From positions 1 to 23,829 of the forward strand of contig JAUWKH010000001.1 of NCBI GenBank assembly GCA_030614305.1: a DNA stretch of 23,829 bases, read 5' to 3'. This document shows, in pieces, positions 1 to 8,962 of the stretch. The notes beneath the pieces were generated by a model. The model was given only the letters and a program-made list of their open reading frames with translations. It made no database searches and had not been told where the DNA came from. The translations under genes were made by a program, and so were the position numbers. The stretch is from Bacteroidota bacterium. Lineage in GTDB: Bacteria; Bacteroidota; Bacteroidia; Bacteroidales; JADFUO01. Within the stretch, counting starts at the first letter, position 1. Every line of letters begins with the position of its first letter.

Positions 1-112
1 CCAAGCCTGTTGCCATAAATGACAGTAATTTTAAAAACCTGATTTTTGTTGTAACAGTTAATTTTTCGTAGGATAATGACCTTGGATTGTATACAAACTT
101 TGTTTTAGGCAT
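1..112 (-). CDS. 5' end of a probable M23-family peptidase (partial)
   Basis: Minus-strand reading frame starting at ATG 112-110 and open to the window edge, giving 37 residues with no stop. The translation begins MPKTKFVYNPRSLSYEKL, followed by a basic stretch and the start of a hydrophobic segment (FLKLLSFMATGL). From memory, Bacteroidota M23 (LytM-type) cell-wall metallopeptidases often open this way: a short cytoplasmic tail with a YNP-x-(S/T)LxYEK-like motif, then one membrane anchor. The metal-binding HxxxD and HxH motifs would lie outside the window, so the family call rests on the N-terminus alone. A well-formed promoter sits about 50 bp upstream. The protein would be anchored in the inner membrane with a periplasmic domain. 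The reading frame is fairly certain, the family less so. Confidence 0.6.
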   Translation of the reverse strand, partial: MPKTKFVYNPRSLSYEKLTVTTKIRFLKLLSFMATGL

Positions 113-168
113 ATAATTTTTCTTAAATAAAATTAAATAAAGTATATTAAAATTCATCTATATCAATG

Positions 169-198
169 CAAAGTTAATTAAATAAACTAAATTTGCAA
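169..198 (-). promoter_or_regulatory. Promoter for the leftward M23-like gene
   Basis: On the minus strand, TTG (plus-strand CAA, 196-198) is followed after 19 bp by TAACTTTG (plus-strand 169-176). This matches the Bacteroidota housekeeping sigma consensus TTG-N17-23-TAnnTTTG in both boxes and spacing. The predicted transcript starts near 161, leaving a leader of about 50 nt before the ATG at 112. No Shine-Dalgarno sequence is seen. Confidence 0.6.
188..195 (+). promoter_or_regulatory. Candidate -7 box for alaS
   Basis: TAAATTTG matches the Bacteroidota -7 consensus TAnnTTTG. A transcript would start near 202, giving a leader of about 53 nt before alaS. I see no TTG at the expected -33 distance, so this is a half-supported promoter. 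It directly abuts the -33 box of the oppositely directed promoter. Confidence 0.35.
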
Positions 199-254
199 TT
201 ACTAACTTATTAAAAAAATTAACAATATTTTGTTAATATAATCATAAATGTTAT

Positions 255-2894
255 ATGAAGTCAGTTCAGGTAAGGGAAATATTTCTTAATTTTTTTAAAT
301 CAAAGCAACACCGGATAGTGCCTTCAGCTCCAATGGTTTTAAAAAATGATCCTACGCTAATGTTTACTAATGCAGGAATGAACCAGTTTAAAGATTTGTT
401 TCTCGGTAATTCGAAAATAAAATATCCACGTATTACCAACACTCAAAAATGCCTGCGTGTTTCGGGTAAACATAACGACCTTGAAGAAGTTGGTCACGAC
501 ACATACCATCACACAATGTTTGAAATGCTTGGCAACTGGTCGTTTGGTGATCCTGATAATCAGGCTGGAGGATATTTTAAAAAAGAAGCAATTGAATGGG
601 CATGGGAATTACTAACCGAAGTTTATAAAATTGATAAAAACAGCTTATATGTCACTATTTTTGAAGGTGATAAAACAGATAACCTGCCTCCGGATAAAGA
701 ATCATATAATATCTGGAAAAAAATAATACCTGCAGACAGAATACTTTTCGGGACAAAAAAAGACAATTTTTGGGAAATGGGAGAAACAGGCCCTTGCGGA
801 CCTTGCTCTGAAATTCATGTTGACCTTCGCATAGATTCTGAAAAAAAACAAGTCAGCGGCTCTAAACTTATCAATAAAGACCATCCCCTTGTAATTGAAA
901 TTTGGAATCTGGTATTTATTGAATTTAACAGAACATTAAACGGAAAACTTAATCCGTTACCGGCCAAACATGTTGATACAGGTCTGGGATTTGAACGTCT
1001 TTCAATGGTTCTTCAGGGAGTAAAATCAAATTATGATACTGATATTTTTCAACCGGACATTCAGGCAATTGCAAAATTATCAGGAACAGAATACGGTAAA
1101 AATGAACAAGCAGATATTGCTATGCGGGTTATTGCCGATCATCTGAGAGCCGTAACTTTTGCTATTGCCGACGGACAATTACCATCAAACACAGGGGCAG
1201 GATATGTTATCAGAAGAATTTTACGGAGAGCCGTAAGATATGGTTATACTTTCCTTGGTTTTGATGAACCTTTTATTAACAGCTTGGTTACTTTACTTGT
1301 TGATGAAATGGGAGATGTTTTCCCTGGCATCAAATCGCAGCAGGATTTAATAATAAAAGTTATTACTAAAGAAGAACTTGCTTTTTTAAGAACACTATCA
1401 CTCGGTATTAAAAAGTTTGAACAATATATTTCCAAAAAAGAACATAATAAAATAATTGACGGGAATTTTGCATTTGAACTATTTGACACTTATGGGTTTC
1501 CTGTTGATTTAACCAAACTAATGGCTAAAGAAAAAAGATGGGAGATTGATATGGAAGGATTTAATAAGGGACTGAATGAACAAAAAAACCGTTCGCGTAA
1601 AGCAGCAGAAATTGAAACACATGACTGGATAATAATAAACGATAATGCCGACGAAACCGAATTTACAGGTTACAATAATCTAACATCCGAAGTTGAAATA
1701 GTTAAATACAGAAAAGTAAAAACTAAAAACAAGGAGTATTTTGAGTTGATATTAAACAAAACTCCGTTTTATGCTGAATCGGGAGGACAGGTGGGTGATA
1801 CGGGTTATTTACAATCAGCAGAAGAAAAAATCATTATCTCAGATACTAAAAAAGAGAATAATCTAATTTTACATATATCAAACAAATTACCATCTGATTT
1901 ATCAAAACCTTTAGAAGCTTTCGTTGATGCTGAAAAACGATTATTAACAGCTAATAATCATAGTGCTACCCACATTTTGCAAGCAGCACTAAAAAAAGTA
2001 TTAGGAGATCATATTGAACAAAAAGGCTCATTTGCAGATGAGAATCACCTCAGATTTGATTTTTCTCATTATGCTAAAGTAAGTGATGAAGACATACTGA
2101 AAATTGAAAAAATAGTCAATAGTAAAATACGTGAAAATATTCCTCTAATTGAAAAAATTAATATTCCCCTGAAAGAAGTTCAGGAAATGGGCGCTACTGC
2201 TTTGTTTGGAGAAAAATATGATGATAAAGTAAGGGTTATAATCTTTGATAAAAACTTCTCAATTGAACTTTGCGGGGGAACACATGTACCTGCAACCGGA
2301 CAAATCGGTTCATTCAAAATTATTTCAGAAAGTGCAATTGCTGCCGGAATCCGCAGGATAGAAGCAATTACCGCATACAAAGCCGAAGAGTATTATAATT
2401 CGCAAAATTCAATTATAAATGAATTAAAAAGTATTCTGAAAAACCCGAAAGATATAATAAAAGGAGTAAATAATATAATTGAACAAAACAATATTCTTCA
2501 AAAACAATTATCAAAATTAAATAAGGAAAAAATTCAGAATCTTGAAAAAGACATTAAAAACAAAATAGAAAAGATCAACAATATAAATTTTATCGCTCAA
2601 AAAGTCACACTTGACGCAGGAGCAGTTAAAAATCTTGCATTTAATTTAAAAAATATTGTTGACAATTTATTCCTTGTTATTGGCTCTGAAAAAGATGGAA
2701 AAGCAAATCTCACTATAATGATTTCTGATGATCTTGTAAAAAATAATGGTTTACATGCAGGAAAAATAATTAAGGAAATAGCAAAAAATATTAACGGAGG
2801 TGGCGGGGGACAACCTCATTTTGCTACTGCCGGAGGTAATAATCCTCAGGGTATACAGGCTGCCTTTGAAATGGCAAAAAAGATAATACAATAA
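255..2894 (+). CDS. alaS: Alanyl-tRNA synthetase
   Basis: Class II synthetase that charges tRNA-Ala with alanine and hydrolyses mischarged Ser/Gly-tRNA-Ala; cytoplasmic. At 879 aa it matches the usual bacterial length (about 875). The catalytic domain occupies roughly residues 1-245, including the family N-terminus (PTLMFTNAGMNQFKD) and GPCGPCSEIH. A tRNA-recognition region follows. The editing domain carries the zinc-binding pair HSATH (H569, H573) and CGGTH (C673, H677). The C-Ala domain ends with the glycine-rich NGGGGGQPHFATAGG, and a lysine/asparagine-rich coiled coil lies before it (about residues 710-780). The ATG at 255 gives the canonical N-terminus; the out-of-frame ATG at 248 does not. 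All key residues are present. It diverges from the M23-like gene and is followed by a 262-bp gap. Confidence 0.98.
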   Translation: MKSVQVREIFLNFFKSKQHRIVPSAPMVLKNDPTLMFTNAGMNQFKDLFLGNSKIKYPRITNTQKCLRVSGKHNDLEEVGHDTYHHTMFEMLGNWSFGDPDNQAGGYFKKEAIEWAWELLTEVYKIDKNSLYVTIFEGDKTDNLPPDKESYNIWKKIIPADRILFGTKKDNFWEMGETGPCGPCSEIHVDLRIDSEKKQVSGSKLINKDHPLVIEIWNLVFIEFNRTLNGKLNPLPAKHVDTGLGFERLSMVLQGVKSNYDTDIFQPDIQAIAKLSGTEYGKNEQADIAMRVIADHLRAVTFAIADGQLPSNTGAGYVIRRILRRAVRYGYTFLGFDEPFINSLVTLLVDEMGDVFPGIKSQQDLIIKVITKEELAFLRTLSLGIKKFEQYISKKEHNKIIDGNFAFELFDTYGFPVDLTKLMAKEKRWEIDMEGFNKGLNEQKNRSRKAAEIETHDWIIINDNADETEFTGYNNLTSEVEIVKYRKVKTKNKEYFELILNKTPFYAESGGQVGDTGYLQSAEEKIIISDTKKENNLILHISNKLPSDLSKPLEAFVDAEKRLLTANNHSATHILQAALKKVLGDHIEQKGSFADENHLRFDFSHYAKVSDEDILKIEKIVNSKIRENIPLIEKINIPLKEVQEMGATALFGEKYDDKVRVIIFDKNFSIELCGGTHVPATGQIGSFKIISESAIAAGIRRIEAITAYKAEEYYNSQNSIINELKSILKNPKDIIKGVNNIIEQNNILQKQLSKLNKEKIQNLEKDIKNKIEKINNINFIAQKVTLDAGAVKNLAFNLKNIVDNLFLVIGSEKDGKANLTIMISDDLVKNNGLHAGKIIKEIAKNINGGGGGQPHFATAGGNNPQGIQAAFEMAKKIIQ

Positions 2895-2933
2895 AATACT
2901 AAGTAACTATTTTCAATATGAGTAGAAAATAAA

Positions 2934-3001
2934 CCGATTACAATCGGGAAATAAAGTAGCGATTTTTATTACGAGTTGCGTGCATTCCCCGATTTTCGGG
3001 A
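2934..3001. repeat. Pair of short GC-rich stem-loops after alaS
   Basis: Two small inverted repeats stand out in the AT-rich gap: CCGAT-TACA-ATCGG (2934-2947) and CCCGA-TTT-TCGGG (about 2988-3000). They share the CCGAT/ATCGG core. A T-run at 2963-2967 lies 15 bp beyond the first, too far for a standard intrinsic terminator. They may be weak terminators, an mRNA 3'-end structure or a small dispersed repeat; the sequence alone does not decide. Confidence 0.35.
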
Positions 3002-3156
3002 TGGTAAGTTTGTGAAAAATGTTAATAAAATTATTAGTAAGTTTTTTTCATTAAATATAATTCTGACAATTTTTTTTATAAATTTACGTCCATTATTACA
3101 GAATCTACTCATAAGTAAAGTAAATAATTCTGTTGATGGCATATTGTTTAACACAT

Positions 3157-4317
3157 ATGAAAAAATTTTTCATTCTCTCAATTATTCTATTTATAACTAT
3201 TACAGCTCATTCCCAGCCCGGAGAGAATATCCAGTTGAACTATTCTATGATTAGTGATGTGCAGTCAACTTTAAAAAGTGCGATTGGTTGGTCCATGCAA
3301 GATAATGGCAGATGGGCAAGTGCAAAAAACAGTATTCTATTTACCGATTCCAGAACTAATAAAAGTGCTTCTGAATTAAGAAGGCTCGGGCAGGAAAATT
3401 TTATTATTATGGAACTAAAAAAAGCATTGATTGACAATAAGCAATACAATGTTTTAATTATAAAATATAAAGACGGAGAATACGAATTTCCTTTAATTCA
3501 GGATGGGTGGAGAAGTTATAAATCACTTGAATTTTATGTTTTCAAAGCCGAAAATCTGAATAAAGTCCTGCCTAAAGATGTTATTTTTAATAAACCTTAT
3601 GCAGTTAATTTAGATGTTTTTTGCAGTGGTATAATAAAAAAATATAATCCTCAATTTGTTGATGATAAAATTGTTAATAAAATTCAAGCCACTCTTAACT
3701 CAATAAATGTTAATGCATCCAATTTGATTTTTGCAGTTTATCCGATTCAATCAGGCGAAAAGGAGGTTGTTAAATTTAAATTAATAAGGTCGTTTTCTAA
3801 AAAATCGCTTTATGCCTGGTATATGGACCCTAATAATTGGGCTAAATTATTTAATAATTCTTATTACGAAGCAAGATACTATAAATTTAAAAAGTTTATT
3901 CGCGATTCACAAGTATACAACATCCCAACTGTTGATAATCCTACAACTTTTACTGCATTTTATAGCTGGGGTATTTTAAAATACCAGGCAGGTAATTATG
4001 ATGAAGCTATTGTTGATTTTGATGAAGCAATAAAACTTAACCCGGATACAACAGTGTCAATGATATATTCATACAGGGGGATTGCAAAATACAAACTACA
4101 GGATTTTTCAGGCTCTATTGAAGATTTTGATAAAGCTATTGAGATACGCCCAACTGATGTTATGGAATATTCAAACTGGATAAAAAATTATTTTAACAGA
4201 GGAGTTTCAAAATTTTACACAAACGACCTTGAAGGAGCCTGTGAAGACTGGAATAAAGCATTTGAACTCGGTTTTGGTATTTCATTGGATTACTTGAATA
4301 AATATTGCTCTTATTAA
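3157..4317 (+). CDS. Secreted TPR protein with unrecognised N-terminal region
   Basis: A 386-residue exported protein. Residues 1-19 form a signal peptide (MKKFFILSIILFITITAHS, likely cleaved before Q20). I chose ATG 3157 over the in-frame TTG 3133 and ATG 3136 because those place eight extra residues, including a Cys and His, ahead of the lysine-hydrophobic signal sequence. Residues about 20-265 form a mixed alpha/beta region that I do not recognise. From about residue 268 onward there are three tetratricopeptide-like repeats (YSWGILKYQAGNYDEAIVDF, then YRGIAKYKLQDFSGSIEDF, then a more divergent FNRGVSKFYTNDLEGACEDW), which usually mediate protein-protein contacts. No lipobox and no type IX secretion tail is visible, so a periplasmic location is likely. 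It lies 35 bp before the barrel-SPOR gene on the same strand, so co-transcription and a shared envelope role are plausible. Function unknown. Confidence 0.85.
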   Translation: MKKFFILSIILFITITAHSQPGENIQLNYSMISDVQSTLKSAIGWSMQDNGRWASAKNSILFTDSRTNKSASELRRLGQENFIIMELKKALIDNKQYNVLIIKYKDGEYEFPLIQDGWRSYKSLEFYVFKAENLNKVLPKDVIFNKPYAVNLDVFCSGIIKKYNPQFVDDKIVNKIQATLNSINVNASNLIFAVYPIQSGEKEVVKFKLIRSFSKKSLYAWYMDPNNWAKLFNNSYYEARYYKFKKFIRDSQVYNIPTVDNPTTFTAFYSWGILKYQAGNYDEAIVDFDEAIKLNPDTTVSMIYSYRGIAKYKLQDFSGSIEDFDKAIEIRPTDVMEYSNWIKNYFNRGVSKFYTNDLEGACEDWNKAFELGFGISLDYLNKYCSY

Positions 4318-4352
4318 TATTAATTTTTAAGTCTAAGTTTTAAGTTAGAAAA

Positions 4353-5786
4353 ATGAGATTTTTTAAAATATATTGTTTTTCCTTCATATTAATATTTTTT
4401 CTGAATATTTCAGCTAATGCTCAATCACAAGCTTACTCGGAAGATAAGACCGGATTTTTCAGCAATTGGATGATAAATCTCAATTTAGGCTCAAATTTAT
4501 TTTACGGCGATATTCAACAATACAGGTTTGCTCCATACAAAGAAGATTGGAGAATGGCAGGTGGACTTATTCTTCGTAAACAAATCTCTCCTGTTTTTGG
4601 TATTGGCGGACAATTATTGATCGGAAAACTACATGGAACCAAGAAAAAATTTAAAGATGGCGCTCCGGCTAATTTAAAATTCAATGCTGATATTATTGAA
4701 TACAACCTGCACACAACACTTAATTTCAGTAATTTAATATGGGGTTATAATAATTACAGGAGATTATCTATCTACGGTTTGATTGGAATTGGTTTTGCAA
4801 ACTGGAATTCAGAATTATTGGATTATAATACCAATAAAATTTTAGGACAAAGCGGTGTTCCAGGTGGAAGTTTTCAAGACAGAACAACTGAATTGGTCCT
4901 TCCTATGGGATTAGGTTTAAATTTTAATTTAAGTAAAAATTGGGGAATAAATCTGGAAAGCACATTAAGGGGAGTAAATTCCGACATGCTGGATGCCAAA
5001 AAAGGCGGTTTTAAGTATGATATTTATAATTATACATCTTTAGGTATTTCATATAGCTTTAACGGTCTTGGTATCGGCACAGGAATAAGTTCTTATGAAA
5101 GAAACCAATACAGACAGGAACGAAAAAACGAAAAACAGGCACAAAAGGATTTAAAATATTACTCCCATCAAAATGTAGAACGCACAAAAAAATACAACAA
5201 GCAGGAAAGACAAATGGAAAAGCAGGAACAACAAGAAATGATGTTAAAAATGCAAAAAGAAAGAACCAGAAGCGATTTACCCGACATTATTGAATATGAT
5301 GCTATAGATATTTTTTCTACAAAAAAGCCTGTTAGAACTTCACCTGGCACAATTACTTCAACCGATACTTATGCACCTGAAACAAGAACTGTTACCGATG
5401 AAGGAAAATTTATTATTACGGGGGGGCATCCAACAACGGTTAGAACTACTGAAACCGGTAATATATATACACCTCAAACTTCTTACAACAACATACAATC
5501 CACTAAAACTTTTGCCAGTGAACAAGGTTTAGTTTACCGCATTCAAATTATGGCTAAACATCAGAAAAGGGCAAATATGCAGCAATTTGCAAATAATTAC
5601 AATATCACCGACCAAATTTTTGAGAATTACCATGATGGCTGGTATCGTTATTCCGTCGGTTCATTTACAAATTTTAACGACGCAAGCAATTATTGTAGAA
5701 TTATAAAAAACAAAGGAATAACCGATGCCTTTGTTGTTGCATATAAAAATGGTGTCAGAATTCCATTAAGTGAAGCTTTAAAATAA
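4353..5786 (+). CDS. Outer-membrane beta-barrel protein with C-terminal SPOR domain
   Basis: A 477-residue protein with four parts. Residues 1-23 are a signal peptide ending ANA before Q24. Residues about 35-240 alternate hydrophobic and polar residues with many Gly and aromatics (INLNLGSNLFYGDI, GIGGQLLIGKL, LSIYGLIGIGFANW, LGISYSFNGLGIGTG), as in small eight-stranded outer-membrane barrels. Residues 249-306 are a highly charged K/E/Q/R helix, probably a coiled coil. Residues 307-390 are a Thr-rich linker, and 392-468 match a SPOR fold (GLVYRIQIMAK, then WYRYSVGSFTNFNDASNYC, then AFVVAYKNG). SPOR domains bind peptidoglycan strands lacking stem peptides, so the protein may tether the outer membrane to the wall. 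The barrel part loosely recalls PorG-like type IX secretion barrels, but I cannot confirm that. It ends 95 bp from convergent eno. Confidence 0.85.
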   Translation: MRFFKIYCFSFILIFFLNISANAQSQAYSEDKTGFFSNWMINLNLGSNLFYGDIQQYRFAPYKEDWRMAGGLILRKQISPVFGIGGQLLIGKLHGTKKKFKDGAPANLKFNADIIEYNLHTTLNFSNLIWGYNNYRRLSIYGLIGIGFANWNSELLDYNTNKILGQSGVPGGSFQDRTTELVLPMGLGLNFNLSKNWGINLESTLRGVNSDMLDAKKGGFKYDIYNYTSLGISYSFNGLGIGTGISSYERNQYRQERKNEKQAQKDLKYYSHQNVERTKKYNKQERQMEKQEQQEMMLKMQKERTRSDLPDIIEYDAIDIFSTKKPVRTSPGTITSTDTYAPETRTVTDEGKFIITGGHPTTVRTTETGNIYTPQTSYNNIQSTKTFASEQGLVYRIQIMAKHQKRANMQQFANNYNITDQIFENYHDGWYRYSVGSFTNFNDASNYCRIIKNKGITDAFVVAYKNGVRIPLSEALK

Positions 5787-5812
5787 TATGTTTATAAATT
5801 ATTTTATAACTG

Positions 5813-5869
5813 CCATCAGAAATTTCCTCAAGAATTCTTTGATGTCTTTTCTTATGAATTTCTATATGG
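5813..5869. other. Large stem-loop between convergent genes
   Basis: CCAT-c-AGAAATT (5813-5824) can pair with AATTTCT-at-ATGG (5857-5869), giving 11 base pairs with a small internal loop. The enclosed segment contains a second near-palindrome, CAAGAATTCTTTG. It sits between the barrel-SPOR stop and the eno stop, where a bidirectional transcript end is expected. No clear T-run follows on either strand, so it is not a textbook intrinsic terminator. Confidence 0.35.
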
Positions 5870-5881
5870 AGAGCAGCACAA

Positions 5882-7174
<1,293 letters not shown>

Positions 7175-7189
7175 TTAAAATTTTTTCTG

Positions 7190-7222
7190 TAAAAGTAATT
7201 TATTTTCATAAAAAAAGGACAA
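7190..7222 (-). promoter_or_regulatory. Possible eno promoter
   Basis: On the minus strand, TTG (plus-strand CAA, 7220-7222) is followed after 22 bp by TACTTTTA (plus-strand 7190-7197), which matches seven of eight positions of TAnnTTTG. The -33 element would lie inside the rplQ terminator stem, and the leader would be only about 12 nt. The match is imperfect, so this is tentative. Confidence 0.25.
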
Positions 7223-7241
7223 AGTTTATAAACTTTATCCC
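7210..7241 (-). terminator. Intrinsic terminator after rplQ
   Basis: Read on the minus strand, GGATAAAGTTTATAAACTTTGTCC (plus-strand 7217-7240) folds into a near-perfect hairpin of up to about ten pairs with one T-G wobble, followed at once by seven T residues (plus-strand A-run 7210-7216). It lies about 25 bp beyond the rplQ stop and marks the end of the ribosomal-protein cluster. Confidence 0.8.
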
Positions 7242-7266
7242 TTTTAATACTTCCATCAACAATTTT

Positions 7267-7920
7267 TTATTCTTTAGTTTCTGTGTTTTTGTCTTCGGTT
7301 TTTGTTTCCTTTTCTTTCACCTTAGCCTCATCAACTACTTCCTCTTTTTTCTCCTCAGCCTTAGCCTCAGCCTTAGCTTCAGCCTCATCTTCATGTTCTT
7401 CCGATTTTATTTCTTCCGACATAGTTTCATCAGCAGTTACATCAGTTTCAGTAGTTTCAACCGGTTTATCGGCAACTTGTTCTTCAACTGCTTTTTTCTT
7501 ACTACCTCTTCTTCGACGTGCAGTTTTAGCCTTTTTATCAACTTTTTCAGCCAAAAGGTTTTCATTATAATCAACAAGTTCAATAAAGCACATTTCAGCA
7601 TTGTCACCGAGCCGTGTACCGGTTTTCAGAATTCTTGTATATCCGCCTGATCTTTCTGCGATTTTTTGGGAAATCTCTCTGAACAATTCAGTTACAGCTT
7701 CTTTGTTTTGAAGATAACTAAAGACTGTTCTTCTGGAATGTGTAGAATCAACCTTTGATTTTGTAATCAATGGTTCAATGTAGCTTCTTAATGCTTTTGC
7801 TTTAGCAAGAGTTGTTTTAATTCTTTTATGAATAATAAGCGAAGAAGCCATATTGGCTAACATTGCTTTCCTGTGAGAACTTGTCCTGCTTAAATGATTA
7901 AATTTCTTTCCGTGTCTCAT
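7267..7920 (-). CDS. rplQ: 50S ribosomal protein L17 with long charged C-terminal tail
   Basis: L17 binds 23S rRNA near the peptide exit side of the large subunit. Residues 1-118 are a complete L17 (start [52 protein letters not shown]; end FIELVDYN). The protein then continues for about 100 residues, to 217 in all, against roughly 115-130 in most bacteria. The extension has a basic part (about 127-144, [16 protein letters not shown]) and then an acidic, Ala/Glu/Lys/Thr-rich part (145-217) with no predicted fold. Extended L17 tails are common in Bacteroidota, but this one is long. It starts 5 bp after the rpoA stop. The AAGGAA ahead of its ATG is the coding end of rpoA, so it is weak evidence for a ribosome binding site. 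Confidence 0.97.
   Translation of the reverse strand: MRHGKKFNHLSRTSSHRKAMLANMASSLIIHKRIKTTLAKAKALRSYIEPLITKSKVDSTHSRRTVFSYLQNKEAVTELFREISQKIAERSGGYTRILKTGTRLGDNAEMCFIELVDYNENLLAEKVDKKAKTARRRRGSKKKAVEEQVADKPVETTETDVTADETMSEEIKSEEHEDEAEAKAEAKAEEKKEEVVDEAKVKEKETKTEDKNTETKE
7354..7389 (-). repeat. 12-bp tandem repeat coding the Ala/Glu/Lys part of the L17 tail
   Basis: About two and a half copies of a 12-bp unit (plus-strand TCAGCCTTAGCC, 7355-7366; TCAGCCTTAGCT, 7367-7378; partial third copy) encode the alternating sequence [11 protein letters not shown] in the L17 extension. The unit is a multiple of three, so copy-number change would lengthen or shorten the tail without breaking the frame. 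Confidence 0.7.
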
Positions 7921-7925
7921 TTCAG

Positions 7926-8918
7926 TTATTCCTTATCTAATTTATATTTTGAAATATTCATACCAAATTCAAGATTTTTTATCTTAACCAACTCTTCAAG
8001 TTCTGTTAATGATTTCTTACCAAAATTCCTGAATTTTAATAAATCATTCTTGTTAAAAGTTACAAGATCACCTAAAGTTTCCACATCGGCTGCTTTAAGG
8101 CAGTTTAGTGCCCTTACCGACAGATCCAAATCAACAAGCTTTGTTTTTAATAATTGCCTTACATGTAATGAACTTTCGTCAAACTCTTCGGTTACTGTTT
8201 TTTCTTCTGTATCTAAAGTAATTTTTTCATCAGAGAAAAGCATAAAGTGATGTATCAATATTGTTGCAGCTTCTTTAAGGGCTTCTTTAGGATGAATGGA
8301 ACCGTCAGTATCAATTTCAAAAATTAATTTTTCGTAGTCGGTTTTTTGTTCTACCCTGTAATTTTCAACAGAAAATTTTACATTTAAAATCGGAGTATGT
8401 ATTGAATCAATAGCTATTGTATCAATCGTTGTGTTTATTGATTTATTTTCTTCTGCAGGAACATACCCCCTGCCTTTAGTAATGGTAAGTTCAATTGAAA
8501 GCTTAACATTTGTCTCCAAATTACAAATTACAACATCAGGATTCAGAACTTGAAAAACCGATAAGAACTTATTAATATCACCGGCTTTAAAAACTTCCTG
8601 ATCACCAATCACCACATTTACTTTTTCAGTATTTTCACCATCAATTTGTCTTTTAAACCTTATTCTCTTTAAGTTCAGGATAATTTCAGAAACATCTTCA
8701 ACTATTCCTTTTATAGTTGAAAACTCATGAACAATACCATCAATTTTTATGGATGTTATTGCATATCCTTCAAGAGAAGATAATAAAATTCTTCTTAATG
8801 CATTACCTATTGTTATACCAAAACCGGGTTCAAGAGGACGAAATTCAAATATTCCTTCAAATTCGTCAGCCTCTATCATTATAACTTTATCTGGTTTTTG
8901 AAATGCTAATATTGCCAT
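7926..8918 (-). CDS. rpoA: DNA-directed RNA polymerase subunit alpha
   Basis: Dimerises to scaffold RNA polymerase assembly; its C-terminal domain contacts promoter DNA and activators. At 330 aa it has the normal length. The N-terminal assembly domain includes the dimer-interface motif [20 protein letters not shown] (residues 34-53). The C-terminal domain (about 251-330) carries the helix-hairpin-helix elements [14 protein letters not shown] and [16 protein letters not shown]269 and N272 correspond to the DNA-contacting R265 and N268 of E. coli. It lies between rpsD (44 bp) and rplQ (5 bp), the usual alpha-operon position. Confidence 0.98.
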   Translation of the reverse strand: MAILAFQKPDKVIMIEADEFEGIFEFRPLEPGFGITIGNALRRILLSSLEGYAITSIKIDGIVHEFSTIKGIVEDVSEIILNLKRIRFKRQIDGENTEKVNVVIGDQEVFKAGDINKFLSVFQVLNPDVVICNLETNVKLSIELTITKGRGYVPAEENKSINTTIDTIAIDSIHTPILNVKFSVENYRVEQKTDYEKLIFEIDTDGSIHPKEALKEAATILIHHFMLFSDEKITLDTEEKTVTEEFDESSLHVRQLLKTKLVDLDLSVRALNCLKAADVETLGDLVTFNKNDLLKFRNFGKKSLTELEELVKIKNLEFGMNISKYKLDKE

Positions 8919-8962
8919 ATATTGATTTTTTTATCAAAAATTGATTAAATTAAAACAATGAA

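Noticed and set aside
3133..3156. Earlier TTG/ATG starts for the TPR protein
   Set aside because: They add MMAYCLTH ahead of an already perfect signal peptide that begins at ATG 3157.
2976..3254. 92-residue plus-strand reading frame beginning MRAFPDFRDGK
   Set aside because: It overlaps the signal peptide start of the TPR gene in another frame, has low-complexity Ile/Phe/Asn content and crosses the hairpin block; no sign of a real protein.
7283..7570. Ser/Phe-rich plus-strand reading frame opposite rplQ
   Set aside because: It is the antisense of the L17 tail; its serine richness mirrors the Glu/Ala/Lys codons on the other strand.
8919..8962. TTGAT/ATCAA inverted repeat between rpsD and rpoA as a terminator
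   Set aside because: Only five A/T-rich pairs, and rpsD-rpoA-rplQ is a conserved operon; likely chance in AT-rich DNA.
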